Shown here piece by piece: positions 1 through 11,230 of a stretch of 64,000 nt of DNA. The stretch is from Blepharisma stoltei. Its lineage: Eukaryota > Ciliophora > Heterotrichea > Heterotrichida > Blepharismidae. The position numbers were made by a program, and so were the translations under genes. The stretch covers positions 620,001 through 684,000 of the forward strand of contig CAJZBQ010000028.1 in assembly GCA_914767885.1 (NCBI GenBank). The letters are read 5' to 3'. Under the pieces are notes generated by a model. It made no database searches. It saw only the letters and a program-made list of their open reading frames with translations, and was not told where the DNA came from. Numbering within the stretch: the stretch's first letter is position 1; each line of letters opens with the position of its first letter.

Positions 1-2
1 CT

Positions 3-515
3 AAGAAAAAGCATAACAAGTCAGGGTTCTATTTATACTTGGGAGAACAAATAAAGCAGCTAAAAGGAGACAATGAAGAAGAATCAATTGAAAATATCGC
101 AGAGTTGAGAAAAATTATAACAAATAGCTGGAATGAATTGAGCAACTCTGAAAAAAAGAAATGAAGAAAAAAAGCTCTAGAAGAAAAGGAGCAGGTGAGA
201 TTGATGGAGGAACCTGGGAATGGTGGAAAAGAGCTCATAGATCTCAAAAGCTCATCATCAATTGAAAGTGATAGCGAAAGCAGCAGTGATAGTGATAGTG
301 ATAGCGACAGTGAAGTCAGCGAAGATGAAAAGAAAAAGAAAAAGAAAAAAGATAAGAAGAAAAACAAGAAAAAAGATGGGAAAAAAGACAAGAAAAAAGA
401 TAAGAAAAAAGATAAAGGCAAAAAGAAGAAGAAAAAAGATAAAAAAGGAAAAAAGAAATCGAAATCAGATAGCGAAGATGAAGGAAAGCCAAAGAAGAAG
501 CATAAGAAATCGTAA
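3..515 (+). CDS. HMG-box protein, 5' end outside window
   Basis: The gene is open from the left edge, so its start is missing. The first ~60 residues fit an HMG box: SGFYLYLGEQIKQLK, then a helix with ITNSWNELSNSEKKKW and ALEEKE. The Trp after SEKKK is an in-frame TGA (about 162-164), a position conserved as Trp or Phe in HMG boxes. The tail is low complexity: an acidic Ser/Asp/Glu run followed by about 70 residues of almost pure Lys/Asp. HMG-box proteins of this kind bend DNA in chromatin. The basic-acidic tail suggests an HMGB or SSRP1-like nuclear protein, but the class cannot be fixed from this fragment. It ends at TAA. Confidence 0.72.
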
Positions 516-672
516 TCTAATCGTTATTTGACTTAGATATGCAAGATAAAGAAATTTCTTTATGAGAACTTAAAAGTCCATTATTAAGGCATCTTTTCAA
601 TTTTCTTCATTTTAATTTTTTCCTAATATTATAAAATTAAATTGCTTTAGAGCTTATTATTCATTATTCATA

Positions 673-1202
673 TTATTGTAATATACAAACCTTGCACGTA
701 TCCGGCGACTCAAAATCATTATTATGAATTGAGCATTTTTCAGACTTCGTAGACAAAGCAGACTTCTTTAGCTTTTCATTTAATAACTCATCACTTCTCT
801 TATTTTCACCAACAATGACAGCTCCTATCTGCTTTCCCAAATCTCTATCTGCATCGTGCATAACATGAGAAGATACATCAAAATTTATTTCCTCGCTAAA
901 AATATCATTTTTCATCGTCGTAAACTTTTCAGATTTTCTCCGATTGTCTCTCTTCCGTTTCCCACATTCATTTTCCTCTAACTTTTCATCTAAATCTCGG
1001 TTATTTGCCTTCATTGATCTAAATACCCATCGTAAATTCTTTCTTTCACAATTTATTCTATTTCTGCCATTTTTTCCTTTTTCTCTATATTCTGCCCTTC
1101 TTTTTCTATCCAAAATAATTCTCCCTTTTCTATCCTCAAGCCTATATTTATAATTTTCCAAAATATCATATATTTCTCTTCAAGAACTGCATTAAAAGCC
1201 AT
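673..1202 (-). CDS. hypothetical highly charged protein
   Basis: Not recognised. The long frame gives an Arg/Lys/Glu-rich protein (RKGRIILDRKRRAEY, then ECGKRKRDNRRKSEKF) with a C-terminal pair of cysteine motifs (KCSIHNNDF and TCKVCILQ) that could be a small metal site. The long frame has no good ATG. An ATG at 1202 in another frame joins it in phase if 26 bp between two TA dinucleotides (1145-1146 and 1171-1172) are removed, giving MAFNAVLEEKYRLEDRKG. I therefore place the start at 1202. The gene is reasonably supported; its function is unknown. Confidence 0.5.
1147..1172. other. candidate 26-bp IES
   Basis: This is a TA-bounded 26-bp stretch whose removal joins an ATG-led frame to the long frame of the 673-1202 gene, with TA in codon positions 1-2 on both sides. 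It is shorter than the other IESs found here (64 bp and up) and no conserved protein checks the join, so confidence is limited. Confidence 0.4.
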
Positions 1203-1264
1203 TCGTAAAATTATGATGCTTTTTCATAGTTAAACCATCGTGAAAACATGATGGCCATTAATAA

Positions 1265-2213
1265 ATGTTAAGTAGAGCTACTAAACTCTGTCAACTAGTT
1301 AGAGTTCCCAGAGCAGCATTTGCCGATGAATGGTTTAGAGGAAATAGATACAGTGAAGACGGCGCCCCTTTTTTTGAAACCCCAACAAGGCCTGGAAATT
1401 TCAGAGATGTAATGGACTTCAAATTAAAGCTTGATAATTGGTTTGACGAGGCCCGTGAATTCAACGAAGAAGAATGGGAAGTGAAAAAGGCTCAGCTTTA
1501 TATTGCAAATTGTATGGGAAACATCATGTGGGTCACTGGCTTCCAATATGCAGCAAGCTCGTGGGCACAAATCATTACAGGTTGGGTAAGATATAGACAT
1601 TTGGAAGCCAAAGCAATTAGAAAATGACAGTTATGTCTTATTTTTTATAAAAAATAGTGGCAAAACTGTCAGTTTTATATGAATTTCATATATTTTAGAA
1701 TACTTCCCAGACAAGTATATGGAATTCGACATAGGAGAATTGCCTCCTGGTGAAGTCATGCAAATTTCTTGGCATGGTGTACCATTATTTATTAGAAGAC
1801 TTACCAAAGAAGAAATGGAAGACGAAGGCAAGACTCCTCCACATACACTTATGGACAGCGCTCACCAAGTCAGAATTACTGACGCTCCAAACTCAAAAGT
1901 AATGGTTCTCAACGCTAGATGCACACATTTAGGCTGTATCCCTATTCCATATATTGGGAAATATAAAGGGTGGACTTGCATGTGCCACGGTAGTATTTTT
2001 GATAAGTGGGGAAGAGTCAGACAAGGACCTGCACTAGAAAATCTATGCACTTTTTAATGATTTTTGTCTTTTTGCTAGTATTTTTTTTATTGTTCTTATT
2101 GAGAAAAAATAGAATAAGATACCAAAACCATTCCTTATATGGGAACATTCTTTGTGTAGATCAGCTACGCTATAACTATGAACCCAGAAGGATATGGATC
2201 GTTCAATAAATAA
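1265..2213 (+). CDS. Rieske iron-sulfur subunit of cytochrome bc1 complex
   Basis: This is the mitochondrial ubiquinol-cytochrome c reductase iron-sulfur protein. A basic, Ser/Arg-rich start (MLSRATKLCQLVRVPR) fits a mitochondrial presequence. A membrane-like stretch (MGNIMWVTGFQYAASSWAQIITGWV) precedes the soluble domain. The 2Fe-2S ligand motifs are CTHLGC and CMCHGS; the second usually reads CPCHGS. Two IESs split the gene. The first join is clean (AIRKWQLEYFPDKY, the Trp being TGA). The second, after GPALENL, leads either to TMNPEGYGSFNK or, using another TA, to a different frame ending at 2209. The C-terminal dozen residues are therefore uncertain. Family identity is firm. Confidence 0.93.
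1634..1697. other. IES, 64 bp, in Rieske gene
   Basis: Removing the segment between TA at 1632-1633 and TA at 1696-1697 restores one open frame through the Rieske hinge region (WQLEYFPDKY). TA occupies codon positions 2-3 on both sides. Left unexcised, the frame hits TAG at about 1655. The segment is very AT-rich and has no GT..AG intron form. Confidence 0.8.
2046..2174. other. IES, ~129 bp, in Rieske gene (right boundary uncertain)
   Basis: The left TA is 2044-2045, after GPALENL. With the right TA at 2173-2174 the tail reads TMNPEGYGSFNK and stops at 2213. With TA at 2166-2167 it reads RYNYEPRRIW and stops at 2209. One of these must apply, because the unspliced frame stops shortly after NLCTF. 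Confidence 0.65.
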
Positions 2214-2262
2214 TGGGTTTCTAGATAGAAATGATAACTTTTAGCTCTTAATGATAATTTGA

Positions 2263-3094
<832 letters not shown>

Positions 3095-3175
3095 ACATAA
3101 AGTTATTTGAAAATAATTTTAATTAAGGAATATTTTAAATATTTATTAAAATAAAAAGTTATTTAAATATAAATA

Positions 3176-3397
3176 ATGATTGAGCTATGAGTTATTATTC
3201 TTGTTTTATTAGGCATAACTTCAGCAATATTCCTCTCTATCTGAGTTTACTTGAAATTTTTCAAACCAAAGCCTCTCCCAGAGCTTACTGCACAGCTTTT
3301 ATATGGATCTGAAATGGGAGATATTGAATTAACTTCTTTTTCTGCTAATCCTAATGCAGAGCCAAGGTACTCAACTTTAAATTTTTCAAGAAAATAA
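3176..3397 (+). CDS. small single-pass membrane protein, 73 aa
   Basis: Not recognised. Read with TGA as Trp, an ATG at 3176 opens a frame to TAA at 3395-3397: MIELWVIILVLLGITSAIF, a strongly hydrophobic segment, followed by a Lys/Pro patch (KFFKPKPLPEL) and a polar tail. Two TGA codons (at Trp 5 and just after the hydrophobic segment) hide it under the standard code. It sits 80 bp after Rab6 and 12 bp from the end of a convergent EF-hand gene. It is plausible as a membrane microprotein; its function is unknown. Confidence 0.55.
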
Positions 3398-3409
3398 TTA
3401 AAAAGCTGA

Positions 3410-3925
3410 TTACGGTGATAAATTGGAATCAATATCATTATGTAAAAACGCTCTTAAACTTTTAATTGTCATTTTTCCGTCCTCAGAATTTTCTTCTGCT
3501 CTATGAATAATCCTTCTTGCTTCTTCTTCTCCTGATAAATTTTCGCCCAAAATTTCTGCAAGCTGCATTAAGTCTTGAGCTTCTATAAACCCAGTCCCTC
3601 TCATGTCCATTAATCGAAAACTTTGTGCTAAAGCTTTTTCAAAAACGTCTGGCTTAGATATGGCATCTTCTAATGTTGATATAAAAGTGTCGAAATCGCA
3701 TTCTGATGAACCGTTTAAAAAAGTTTTTGTTTCTGCTACTTGAGGATCTACAGAGTAATCTGATGGAGAAATTTCTTGTTTGTTTGATTTAGTTGACTCT
3801 ATGGTTTTAATTAGGTTATTGACGCTTTCAATAGTGATTTTGCCTTCAGAGTTCGGGGAAAATTTTTTAAATGAGTTTTCTAGCTCTGCTTTTTGATAGT
3901 CTGTGAAATGAAATCCTGGTTCCAT
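3410..3925 (-). CDS. EF-hand (centrin/calmodulin-like) protein
   Basis: The protein starts MEPGFHFTDYQKAELENSFKKF, a helix like the first EF-hand helix of centrin or calmodulin. There are recognisable EF-hand-type helices around SFRLMDMRGTGFIEAQDLMQL, but the loops lack the full set of acidic ligands (MDMRGTGFIEAQD keeps D, T, G and one acid). Calcium binding may be weak or absent. About 171 aa fits the calmodulin superfamily. Its 3' end converges on the small membrane-protein gene 12 bp away. The exact subfamily is not resolvable. Confidence 0.7.
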   Translation of the reverse strand: MEPGFHFTDYQKAELENSFKKFSPNSEGKITIESVNNLIKTIESTKSNKQEISPSDYSVDPQVAETKTFLNGSSECDFDTFISTLEDAISKPDVFEKALAQSFRLMDMRGTGFIEAQDLMQLAEILGENLSGEEEARRIIHRAEENSEDGKMTIKSLRAFLHNDIDSNLSP

Positions 3926-4066
3926 TTTATTCAAATACAATTAAAGATATTCTTAGAAGAAAAAGTTTATAAGTATATTAAAATTGGAAAAATCTTAAGC
4001 AAAATCTTTAAACAAGGGTTTTATTTTTTATAAATCACTCAAATTTATAATAAAATTAAATTTTAT

Positions 4067-5095
4067 TTACCATAATGAAGTATCTTGAAGGTAGACATTT
4101 TGAAACCAGCTGATCGTATAAGGCCTTGAAACGATACTTAAAGGTACCCAAAGATACTTGTTACTCTTGTTATAAGCTCCAATAGCATAAACGCCAAGCC
4201 AAATCTTGTTATTGGTGTCTTTCCATACACCCCATACCGTTGCAGCATCATAAAACATAGTGGTATTAGTTGGATTATAAATTCCATCACTATAATAGGT
4301 AGCACCTGAACAGCACATATCATAATCCATTGGAATACTTACTAACCCAAGTCCGTATGAACTTAATCCAGTTGATATCCCTGCATATGGATTTTTTGCA
4401 GTTGTAAAATTGCCAGCCATATAAATTGTCCAGACATAAGGATTATAGCCAGTTGTATTAACAGAGTTCAAATAAGTTGTATTGCAGGCTTTAGTTATAT
4501 CCAATCTATCTGACCAATTAGTATTGTCATAAAAGTAATTGGAAGTGCTGACCAAATCCAAGGCTTCATGGAAATTATATCTCATTGAGCCAGAACTTGA
4601 AGGAGTTTGACAGTTTATTCCGTTTCCACTTGAAAGAACAGCTTTTTCAATTGAGTAAAAGCTAATCCATCTATTGTAGTTTATAAGCCTTTAAGCATAA
4701 ATATTCACTATTCTAGCAAATTAATATTATAATTAAAATTAAAAAGTAAGGCGCAGCCTTGCTAGTAATTCTCAGATATTTATGCAAGCTAGAATATTGT
4801 TGACTCCCTTTGATCTTGCTTCCATAAGCCACCATAAGAAGGTTGCTGCTTGAGAGTTTGCATAAGCCCAGCTTGAGGATGGCCAAAGAGAAGCTGTAGA
4901 TTGATATAGAGGCATTTCATTCCAGCGTATTTGGCCTGCAACATGGGCAGTGTCTAAGAAAACTGCGTAACAATTAGTCTTGCCTGCACATACCCCAGAG
5001 TAAGAGCTGCCTTGTAGATCTCTGAGGGGAGGGAGAAAGTCATCATCTGCCTTAAGAAGAGAGACGAGAAGGAGAGAAAGGATTAATTTCATCAT
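4067..5095 (-). CDS. secreted protein of unknown family
   Basis: The N-terminus MMKLILSLLLVSLLKADDD is a clear signal peptide with a probable cleavage site near LKA. After joining across one IES the mature protein (about 290 aa) is rich in Tyr, Trp, Asn, Thr and Ser, with several cysteines (GVCAGKTNC, MCCSG) and many N-glycosylation sequons (NTT, NKS). I do not recognise the fold. The composition suggests an extracellular, vacuolar or cyst-wall protein. The IES join gives NNILACINYNRWISFYS. It ends at TAA near 4067. Confidence 0.6.
4684..4782. other. IES, 99 bp, in secreted-protein gene
   Basis: The TA copies are 4682-4683 and 4781-4782, both in codon positions 2-3 inside ATA codons (ATAAAC and ATAAAT flanks). 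Removal joins LACI to NYNRWISF. Other in-phase TAs nearby make the left limit uncertain by about 10 bp. Confidence 0.6.
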
Positions 5096-5659
5096 TCGAA
5101 GATTTATTTCCTCATCTGAAGATCGGCCTTAAATAGAAAAGATACATATCTGGAGGGATTTTGGATCGGCCGTATCCTAGAGTCTGAGAGTAGGAAAAGT
5201 TGATAAAATTGGCAGCTTTAAGGCAGAGAAAAGGAGAGGGTAATGATAATAAATGATCGAGGGGTGTTTAAGAGTGATTCGATAGATGATAGAGATTGAG
5301 AAATTAGGGAAATTAGGAAAATTTTTTAGAAATTTAAAAAATCAAAAGAATAAGAAAAATACATTAGAATGTGGTTTTAGGACTGTCTTAAAGGATTTTA
5401 GGAATAATAATAAGCCCTAACCCTAAAAAGGTGAATATTAAGACTTATATGATTAAAAGCATGCAAATTTATGTATGCAAAGAAAATGGATTTGTTGAAA
5501 ATTTATAAAGTGCTCAAAATCAAATAGATGAATGTATATTTTTTGCTTTAATGCTCTAATTCATTTCGAGCAAATTATTTAATATTTCCGTTCTCTAATA
5601 TTAAATTTAATCCTCATTGTTCATATATCTCGGAATTTTTAAAAATTTACGGCTCTACA
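5096..5659. other. intergenic AT-rich spacer
   Basis: I see no gene here. It is the upstream side of the secreted-protein gene plus AT-rich sequence. A short stretch reading ccctaaccctaaa at about 5415 is too brief to be telomeric. Confidence 0.5.
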
Positions 5660-6760
5660 AAATTATCCAAAATATCAGTGAGCTGGTTTTGAGAAATTTC
5701 TGGAAGTCGTTTTAGAAATAAAAAATAAGCTCTATTTTCGATAAAAATAGTAAAGTTTAATAAAATAAACTTTAATAGGAAATTCTAACCGACTTGCAAT
5801 AGCTTTACATGGATAAATGGTATTAAGTCTGATGAGAAAAATACTAGTGCATCTACAAATGAAAATTAGTAAAGTTGGAGATAAGAAATCTATATAAAAG
5901 TTGGGGTTAAAATTAATGGAAATTTGAAAAATCCTCACAAGTTTTAAATGAAATCCAAGCAAGTTGAAAAATAAAATATGATGAAATCGATTGATATTTT
6001 TAAAAAGAGTAAGTTTCACTTTTTTTGATAATATAAAATCTATATAAATTCCAATGCCGTGATTATGAAATCGTCTGTTATAGAGAAATTAAAACTGTTT
6101 TCAGTAAGAGTTTATGGATTACAGTACATATCACAATTGTTTAGCTCCATTATATCCACTTTTGGCACCAATTTATTGCGTTTTCTTCATTTCTGAGTAT
6201 CCCTATGAAGTTGCTGTAAAGAGGATGAGTAAATATTCGATCATATGCCTTCTTCTGAGATCCCGAATAAAATTTTTTTTTAATCGATAACCGGTTTCAT
6301 TGGGTACTAAATTTTAAAGCGACTTCCTAATATTTCTCATAGCCAACCTGCCATGGTTTTAAGTTCTCTATAACAAACGATTTCATAATCACGACATTGA
6401 AATTTATATATATTTTGATTATCAAAAAATATTATGTATTTGCCCTTTTTAAAATTTAGATTAATCGATCTCATCATATTTTATTTACTCAACCTGTATT
6501 GATTTTACTTTGAAGACTTGCAAGGGTTTATCAAAATTTCCGTTAATTCTAACGCCAGCTTGCCAATATCTTAAGATCGAGAGATTAAAAGATTTCTTAT
6601 TTATATTTCACTTTTTTTTTTAGGCACGCTAGTATTTCACTTATCGTCGAAAACAGACTTTATCCTTTTGTTCCTAAAACGACTTACATAAATTTCTCAA
6701 AAACCAAAATTTTACCTCAAATAAGCATATTTATTTCTAGCAAAGATTTAATTTTCAGTC
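5660..6760. repeat. degenerate foldback element with ~400-bp inverted arms
   Basis: The left arm (about 5660-6095) and right arm (about 6355-6760) are imperfect reverse complements. Landmarks: tgattatgaaatcg at 6060 against cgatttcataatca near 6384; ttataaagagaa-like blocks; gaagtcgttttag at 5704 against the reverse complement of ctaaaacgacttac at 6676. Divergence increases outward. The central ~260 bp is unpaired and non-coding. I read it as an old MITE or foldback-type IES, intergenic, next to the 3' end of the ureohydrolase gene. The outer ends are approximate. Confidence 0.65.
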
Positions 6761-6788
6761 CTGATTTTAACCCCTAACTTTCCTTTCA

Positions 6789-8106
6789 TTAAAAAATTTT
6801 TATTTTATAATAGTATCAAATATAACAAAGAATTATAGACACTATTTCGAATTCCAATAATTTTAGAATCTCACAAGTCAATACATATAGCCAGGTTAAG
6901 CAGAAATAATAAAAGATATTTGCAAGCAACCTCCCCGTTCTGTAATCCTCTATAGCAGGGTTATACTCTGACATATCCATAAGCGTCACTTTTCTATTTT
7001 TCCCGCTGACAAACCCTACTTCGATCGCTTCTTCAGCTGTAAACCCTCCGTCTACACTAGGGCAGCTAACTCCTGGACAAAATGCACTATTAATCGCATC
7101 CACCTCAAAAGAAATAAAAACTCTATGTTTCTCATCAAATTCCCCAAGCAGCTCTTCCAGCACTTGTCCTGCCTGTGTTAAAGATCCTCTTATAGACGAT
7201 TGGGGTGCTATCACTTTTCTTCTGATGCTTGACAGCCAAATTATCCTTCCGCCTTTAGAATTAACATAATCCACATGGGATTGTGCACATTGGGAACCTT
7301 GTGAGCCAAACTCTATGAATTTTCCACCAAGTTCTGCAAAAGCTGGATCGTCTAATAATATCCGAAAAGCACAGCCAGAGTGGATACGGCCTTCATCATC
7401 AAGATTTCTTACGTCAAGATGAGAGTCTATGTTGATTATGACAGGGATGAAGCTGTTAGCATGGCAGTAGGTCAGAAAGCCTTTCGAGTCTGGCCATCCT
7501 TGGTCTTTGCCACCTCCTATCACAAAAAGATTAGGTTGGCTGGGATCTTGAAGAATCGTTTCTACTTGCTGTTGCAACTCTTGATGAGCCTCTTCTAAAG
7601 TAAGTCCTTGAATATTTCCCGAATCTCCAATGCTAAATTCTTGCAAGCTAATTTCCAGTTCAGGATTTACAACTGGCCCAAGATTATATATAAATCTTCT
7701 CAGCACATCAGGCCCTCTTTCGGTTCCCACCCTTCCTCCATTTCTAGCCACCCCTTCATCATATGGAAACCCTAAAAAGCAGACATTCCCTGCATTTCCT
7801 TTTGTATACCCCCTACCTTGTCCTATTTATATTTAAAAATAATTCAAAAATCCCCAAAAATTATAAAAAGCAGCATAATTATTGTGCCAAGTTTCGGATC
7901 ATCTCTTTTAAATAAAGGAGTCGACATTTATTATAAGATAAATTATTACCATTATATCTTCAAAGACTTAAATGAAGAAAATAGCTTCCTGCTGTCTTCA
8001 AAAAACACTGACAAAAGTGGCCCAAAATCCTCTGTGACTGCATATCCTTTGTCTCGGTTTTGGTCTTTTTTGCATCTCCAGGTCTCTTCTGCATAAGACG
8101 CGACAT
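6789..8106 (-). CDS. ureohydrolase (arginase/agmatinase/formiminoglutamase family), altered metal site
   Basis: After a 73-bp IES is removed the protein reads NVCFLGFPYDEGVARNGGR and then RGPDVLR, the formiminoglutamase-like N-terminal signature. The metal-site blocks follow: IGGGKDQGWP where GGGH is usual (His to Lys), NIDSHLDVR (intact DxHxD), HSGCAFR, and FISFEVDAINSAFCPGVSCP where SFDVD is usual (first Asp to Glu). Two of the six usual Mn ligands are therefore changed, so activity or metal use may differ. The start is uncertain: ATG at 8106 or 8043 in the same frame, or 7902 just before the IES. The C-terminus is a hydrophobic tail after TGRLLANIF. A GT..AG 15-mer lies there but is not proven to be an intron. 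Confidence 0.8.
7809..7881. other. IES, 73 bp, near 5' end of ureohydrolase gene
   Basis: The TA copies are 7807-7808 and 7880-7881. On the minus strand, removal joins IRNLAQ to YTKGNAGNVCFLGF in phase (TA in codon positions 1-2) and takes out the in-frame stops that otherwise separate the conserved N-terminus from any ATG. Confidence 0.65.
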
Positions 8107-8139
8107 TTGTAAGATTTTTTTGAGTCTATATAAAAAATA

Positions 8140-9735
8140 TAGATTTTTCTCTTTAATGGCGCGATAAGGCGTTTTTCCAGGTTGGACCAAAAGACCTTGA
8201 GCATGTGAAACTCTGCTTTTCCTTTGTCCCTGGAGAGGCATAGAGGGTAAATAAAATATCGGCTCTATTCAGTATGGAGAGCCGGAAGATAGGCCATTTG
8301 CCAAAGTTAAGCTTTTACCTGGGAAGTTTTGGAGCTTTGATTTCTTGCAAACATTTTAATTCTACATTTTTTGGCTCGTCAAATGGTTTTGACGAGCCAA
8401 TTCTGGCCAGTACTTGAAATAAAAAAATAATTAATTACCATTTTTTAAATTTTCTGATCATCCTAATAATCAGAAATTTTATTAATTGTTTTGTTCTAAT
8501 TGTTTGAACAATTCTGATATTTTTAGCCCTAGAAGTTCTAGTTTTCACTATTTCAGCATCCAATAAAGGCTACAAATTTATTTATATTTTTAACCATGGG
8601 ATTTTGATCAGAATTTTTAAATAAATTTGCATAGGATCAGACATCCCACTTAAAAAATATAACTTTAATTTAAGAGCCATCTTTATACAAACATAAAAAT
8701 TGAAAAATGAAAGGTTTAATAGACAATTTTGAATGGAATTTTAAACATAAGCACTATTCCATTAGTTCTTTTTACTGCCTTGAAAAGTCATAGCCCACGT
8801 GATATTTAAATTTTCAAGTTCCCATAGTATCTATAGCCATCTTTATAAAAACCATAAAAATTGAAAAATGAAAGTTTTAATAGACAATTTTGAATGGAAT
8901 TTTAAGCATAAGCACTTTTCCATTAGTTCTTCTTACTGCCTTGAAAAGTCGTAGCAGCACGTGATATTTAAATTTTCAAGTTCCCATAGTCTCTATAGCC
9001 ATCTTTATACAAAAATAAAAATTGAAAAATGAAAGTTTTAATAGACCATTTTGAATGGAGTTTTAAGCATAAGCACCCTTCTATGGGCTCTTTTTATTGT
9101 CTCAAAAATCGCAGCCGCACGTGATTTTTTAAAATTTCATGTATCTATATTCTCTATAGCCATCTTGATACAAACATAAAAATGAAAAATGAAAGCTTTA
9201 ATAGACGATTTTGAATGAAATTTTAAGCATAAGCACTTTTCCATGAGTTCTTCTTACTGCCTTGAAAAGTAGCAGCCGCACGTGATTTTTAAATTTCAAG
9301 TTACTATAATCTCTATAGCCATCTTTATACAAATATAAAAATTAATAAATGAAAAGTTTTAATAATTTGTCTGATCTTCTACCATTTAATAAAATTTCTG
9401 ATTATTAGGATGATCAGAAAATTTTAAAAAATGGTAATTAATTATTTTTTTTATTTCAAGTACTGGCCAGAATTGGCTCGTCAAAACCATTTGACGAGCC
9501 AAAAAATGTAGAATTAAAATGTTTGCAAGAAATCAAAGCTCCAAAACTTCCCAGGTAAAAGCTTAACTTTGGCAAATGGCCTTTCTTCCGGCTCTCCATA
9601 CTGAATAGAGCCGATATTTTATTTACCCTCTATGCCTCTCCAGGGACAAAGGAAAAGCAGAGTTTCACATACTCAAGGTCTTTTGGTCCAACCTGGAAAA
9701 ACGCCTTATCGCGCCATTAAAGAGAAAAATCTATA
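8140..9735. mobile_element. TA-flanked 1.6-kb element with ~345-bp TIRs (element E)
   Basis: The arms 8138-8484 and 9388-9735 are near-perfect reverse complements, beginning TATAGATTTTTCTC and continuing through landmarks such as GACGAGCC and CTGGCCAGTAC. The inside holds tandem repeats and no open frame of note, so the element is non-autonomous. TA lies at both margins. Its position is between the 3' end of the 9731-10864 gene, whose in-frame stop uses the first bases of the TIR, and the ureohydrolase start. Depending on which TA pair is used, excision gives KDKV plus a few residues and a stop, or an open frame into the ureohydrolase. Confidence 0.85.
8672..9345 (+). repeat. four-plus tandem units of ~161 bp inside element E
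   Basis: Unit starts, marked by tagccatctttata-type sequence, lie near 8674, 8836, 8997, 9159 and 9318, a spacing of 158-162 bp. Each unit contains aatgaaagttttaatagac and a conserved GCACGTGAT (8-bp CACGTG core) block before the next unit. The units differ by scattered substitutions. No coding frame runs through them. Confidence 0.85.
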
Positions 9736-10864
9736 CCTTATCTTTTAAACTATCAGGAATTTTGGAAAAGTCAAGAAGATATGCAGGGTGGATATTGAAT
9801 TTTTGGGGCGATTTTTCTTCGATATTTATATCAAGGATTTTTAGCTTATCGTAGGCAGGTTTTGATAAATTTGCAGCTCGGTCTATATAGAGTTTTGTTT
9901 TTTCCAGCTTTAAATTGTTGGGGTTAATTCTCATTAATGAGTTGATTCTTTTCCATTTTGCTTCTTCTTCGAGCTTTTGATGCTTCATGTTTTCATTGAT
10001 TTTTATTTCTTCATCTTTTTTAAGCTTTTTGTTCTCATTGAAGAGTTTTAGCTCAGTTTTGCAATTAATCATAATGTCGTCAAGCATTTCTAAGCTGGCA
10101 TTGACCAATGTAGGGTGATCACAGTAGGTTTCTTTCATTATATTTTGTAATTGACTCGAAAAGTCTTCTAATAAATTTAAGACTCTTGTATTTGAAGGCT
10201 CCGAGATGAAATTTGACGAAAGTTTTAATTGAAGATCAGGAAAATCAGGGCATTTAATTTTACTTTTTTTAGCTGGTTGAGGCATATTTATAGGCTTGCT
10301 TAAGGTTGCTTCGTTAGGATACCGCTTCGAAGGAGGCAGATGCTCTTCTGGGACTGTTCGTTTGCGACGAAAATGCAAGCCTTCTTCATGACAGTCTTCA
10401 TATTCCATTTTAAATATAAATACCCCGCTTATAGCATTAAAATTTATTGATTAAGAGCGTTGGATGTCAAAAACTTGAATATCATCTCCTTCACACACCA
10501 AAATTGAAGACGGCAGTCTGCTTTTATGTGTCCTAGGCACTAAATCTAAGTTTTTTATATTAAATTTCTCTTGGATTTCTTTTCTTATTTTTTTCCCAGG
10601 ATCGCTATCCTGTATTGAGTCTATTGAGATATTAAGTGGTGTCATCTTAATTTCATGTAATTTTGAAAAATCCTTAAAAGATTTTTCAATTTCTCTCTTT
10701 TTTGGGGTTTTTGATTTGTAATCTTTATAGGAAGGAATATGTGTGTCTGTTTCAGGCTCTAAAAAGTCACTAACGAAGTTAAGCTTTACTTTACGAAGGC
10801 TTTGACTTAGTTTCTCTTTTAAAGGAGATGGGGTTTTCAAGATATCTTGAAGGTTTAGCTGCAT
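9731..10864 (-). CDS. hypothetical basic coiled-coil-containing protein
   Basis: Not recognised. The upstream part (10451-10864) has ILKTPSPLKEKLSQSL, KTPKKREIEKSF and repeated Ser/Thr-Pro sites like phospho-regulated cytoskeletal or nuclear proteins. The downstream part (from 10408) has a Lys/Glu-rich helix (KKLKKDEEIKINENMKHQKL). The two parts lie in the same frame, separated by 42 nt and one TAA, so a small undetected IES or two adjacent genes are both possible. The frame is also open for about 140 nt upstream of ATG 10864, so the true start may lie in an upstream exon, perhaps the 11231-11377 ORF. The stop is formed at the edge of element E. Confidence 0.5.
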
Positions 10865-11230
10865 ACGAACTGGCTGGGTTTGGTTTAAGCCCTGCTTATG
10901 GGCTAGGGCTGAGCTTGATCGTATTTTTAAATCGGGGCTAGATTCTGCAGTTTTTTTAGAAGAAAAATCAGAACTGATTTTTGGCCTAGGTGGAGTTTTT
11001 TACTCTCATCTTGTGAGCAAGCAAAATTATAGGAAACAATACCAAAAATCCAATCTATTAGCAAAATTTTTTTTAATATAAAATTTTATATATAAGTAAT
11101 AATTATAAAAAATGAAATCTCTAGTTAATTCTGTTCAATTTTAATCTTTATTTTTTAATTTCGAAAATTAAAAATATTTGATGTAAAGAAACATTAATAT
11201 AAAACAAAAAAATTAATTTTTTTTTCTAGC

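Noticed and set aside
5410-5430. Telomere-like ccctaaccctaaa
   Set aside because: Fewer than three repeat units, internal, and no change of sequence character on either side.
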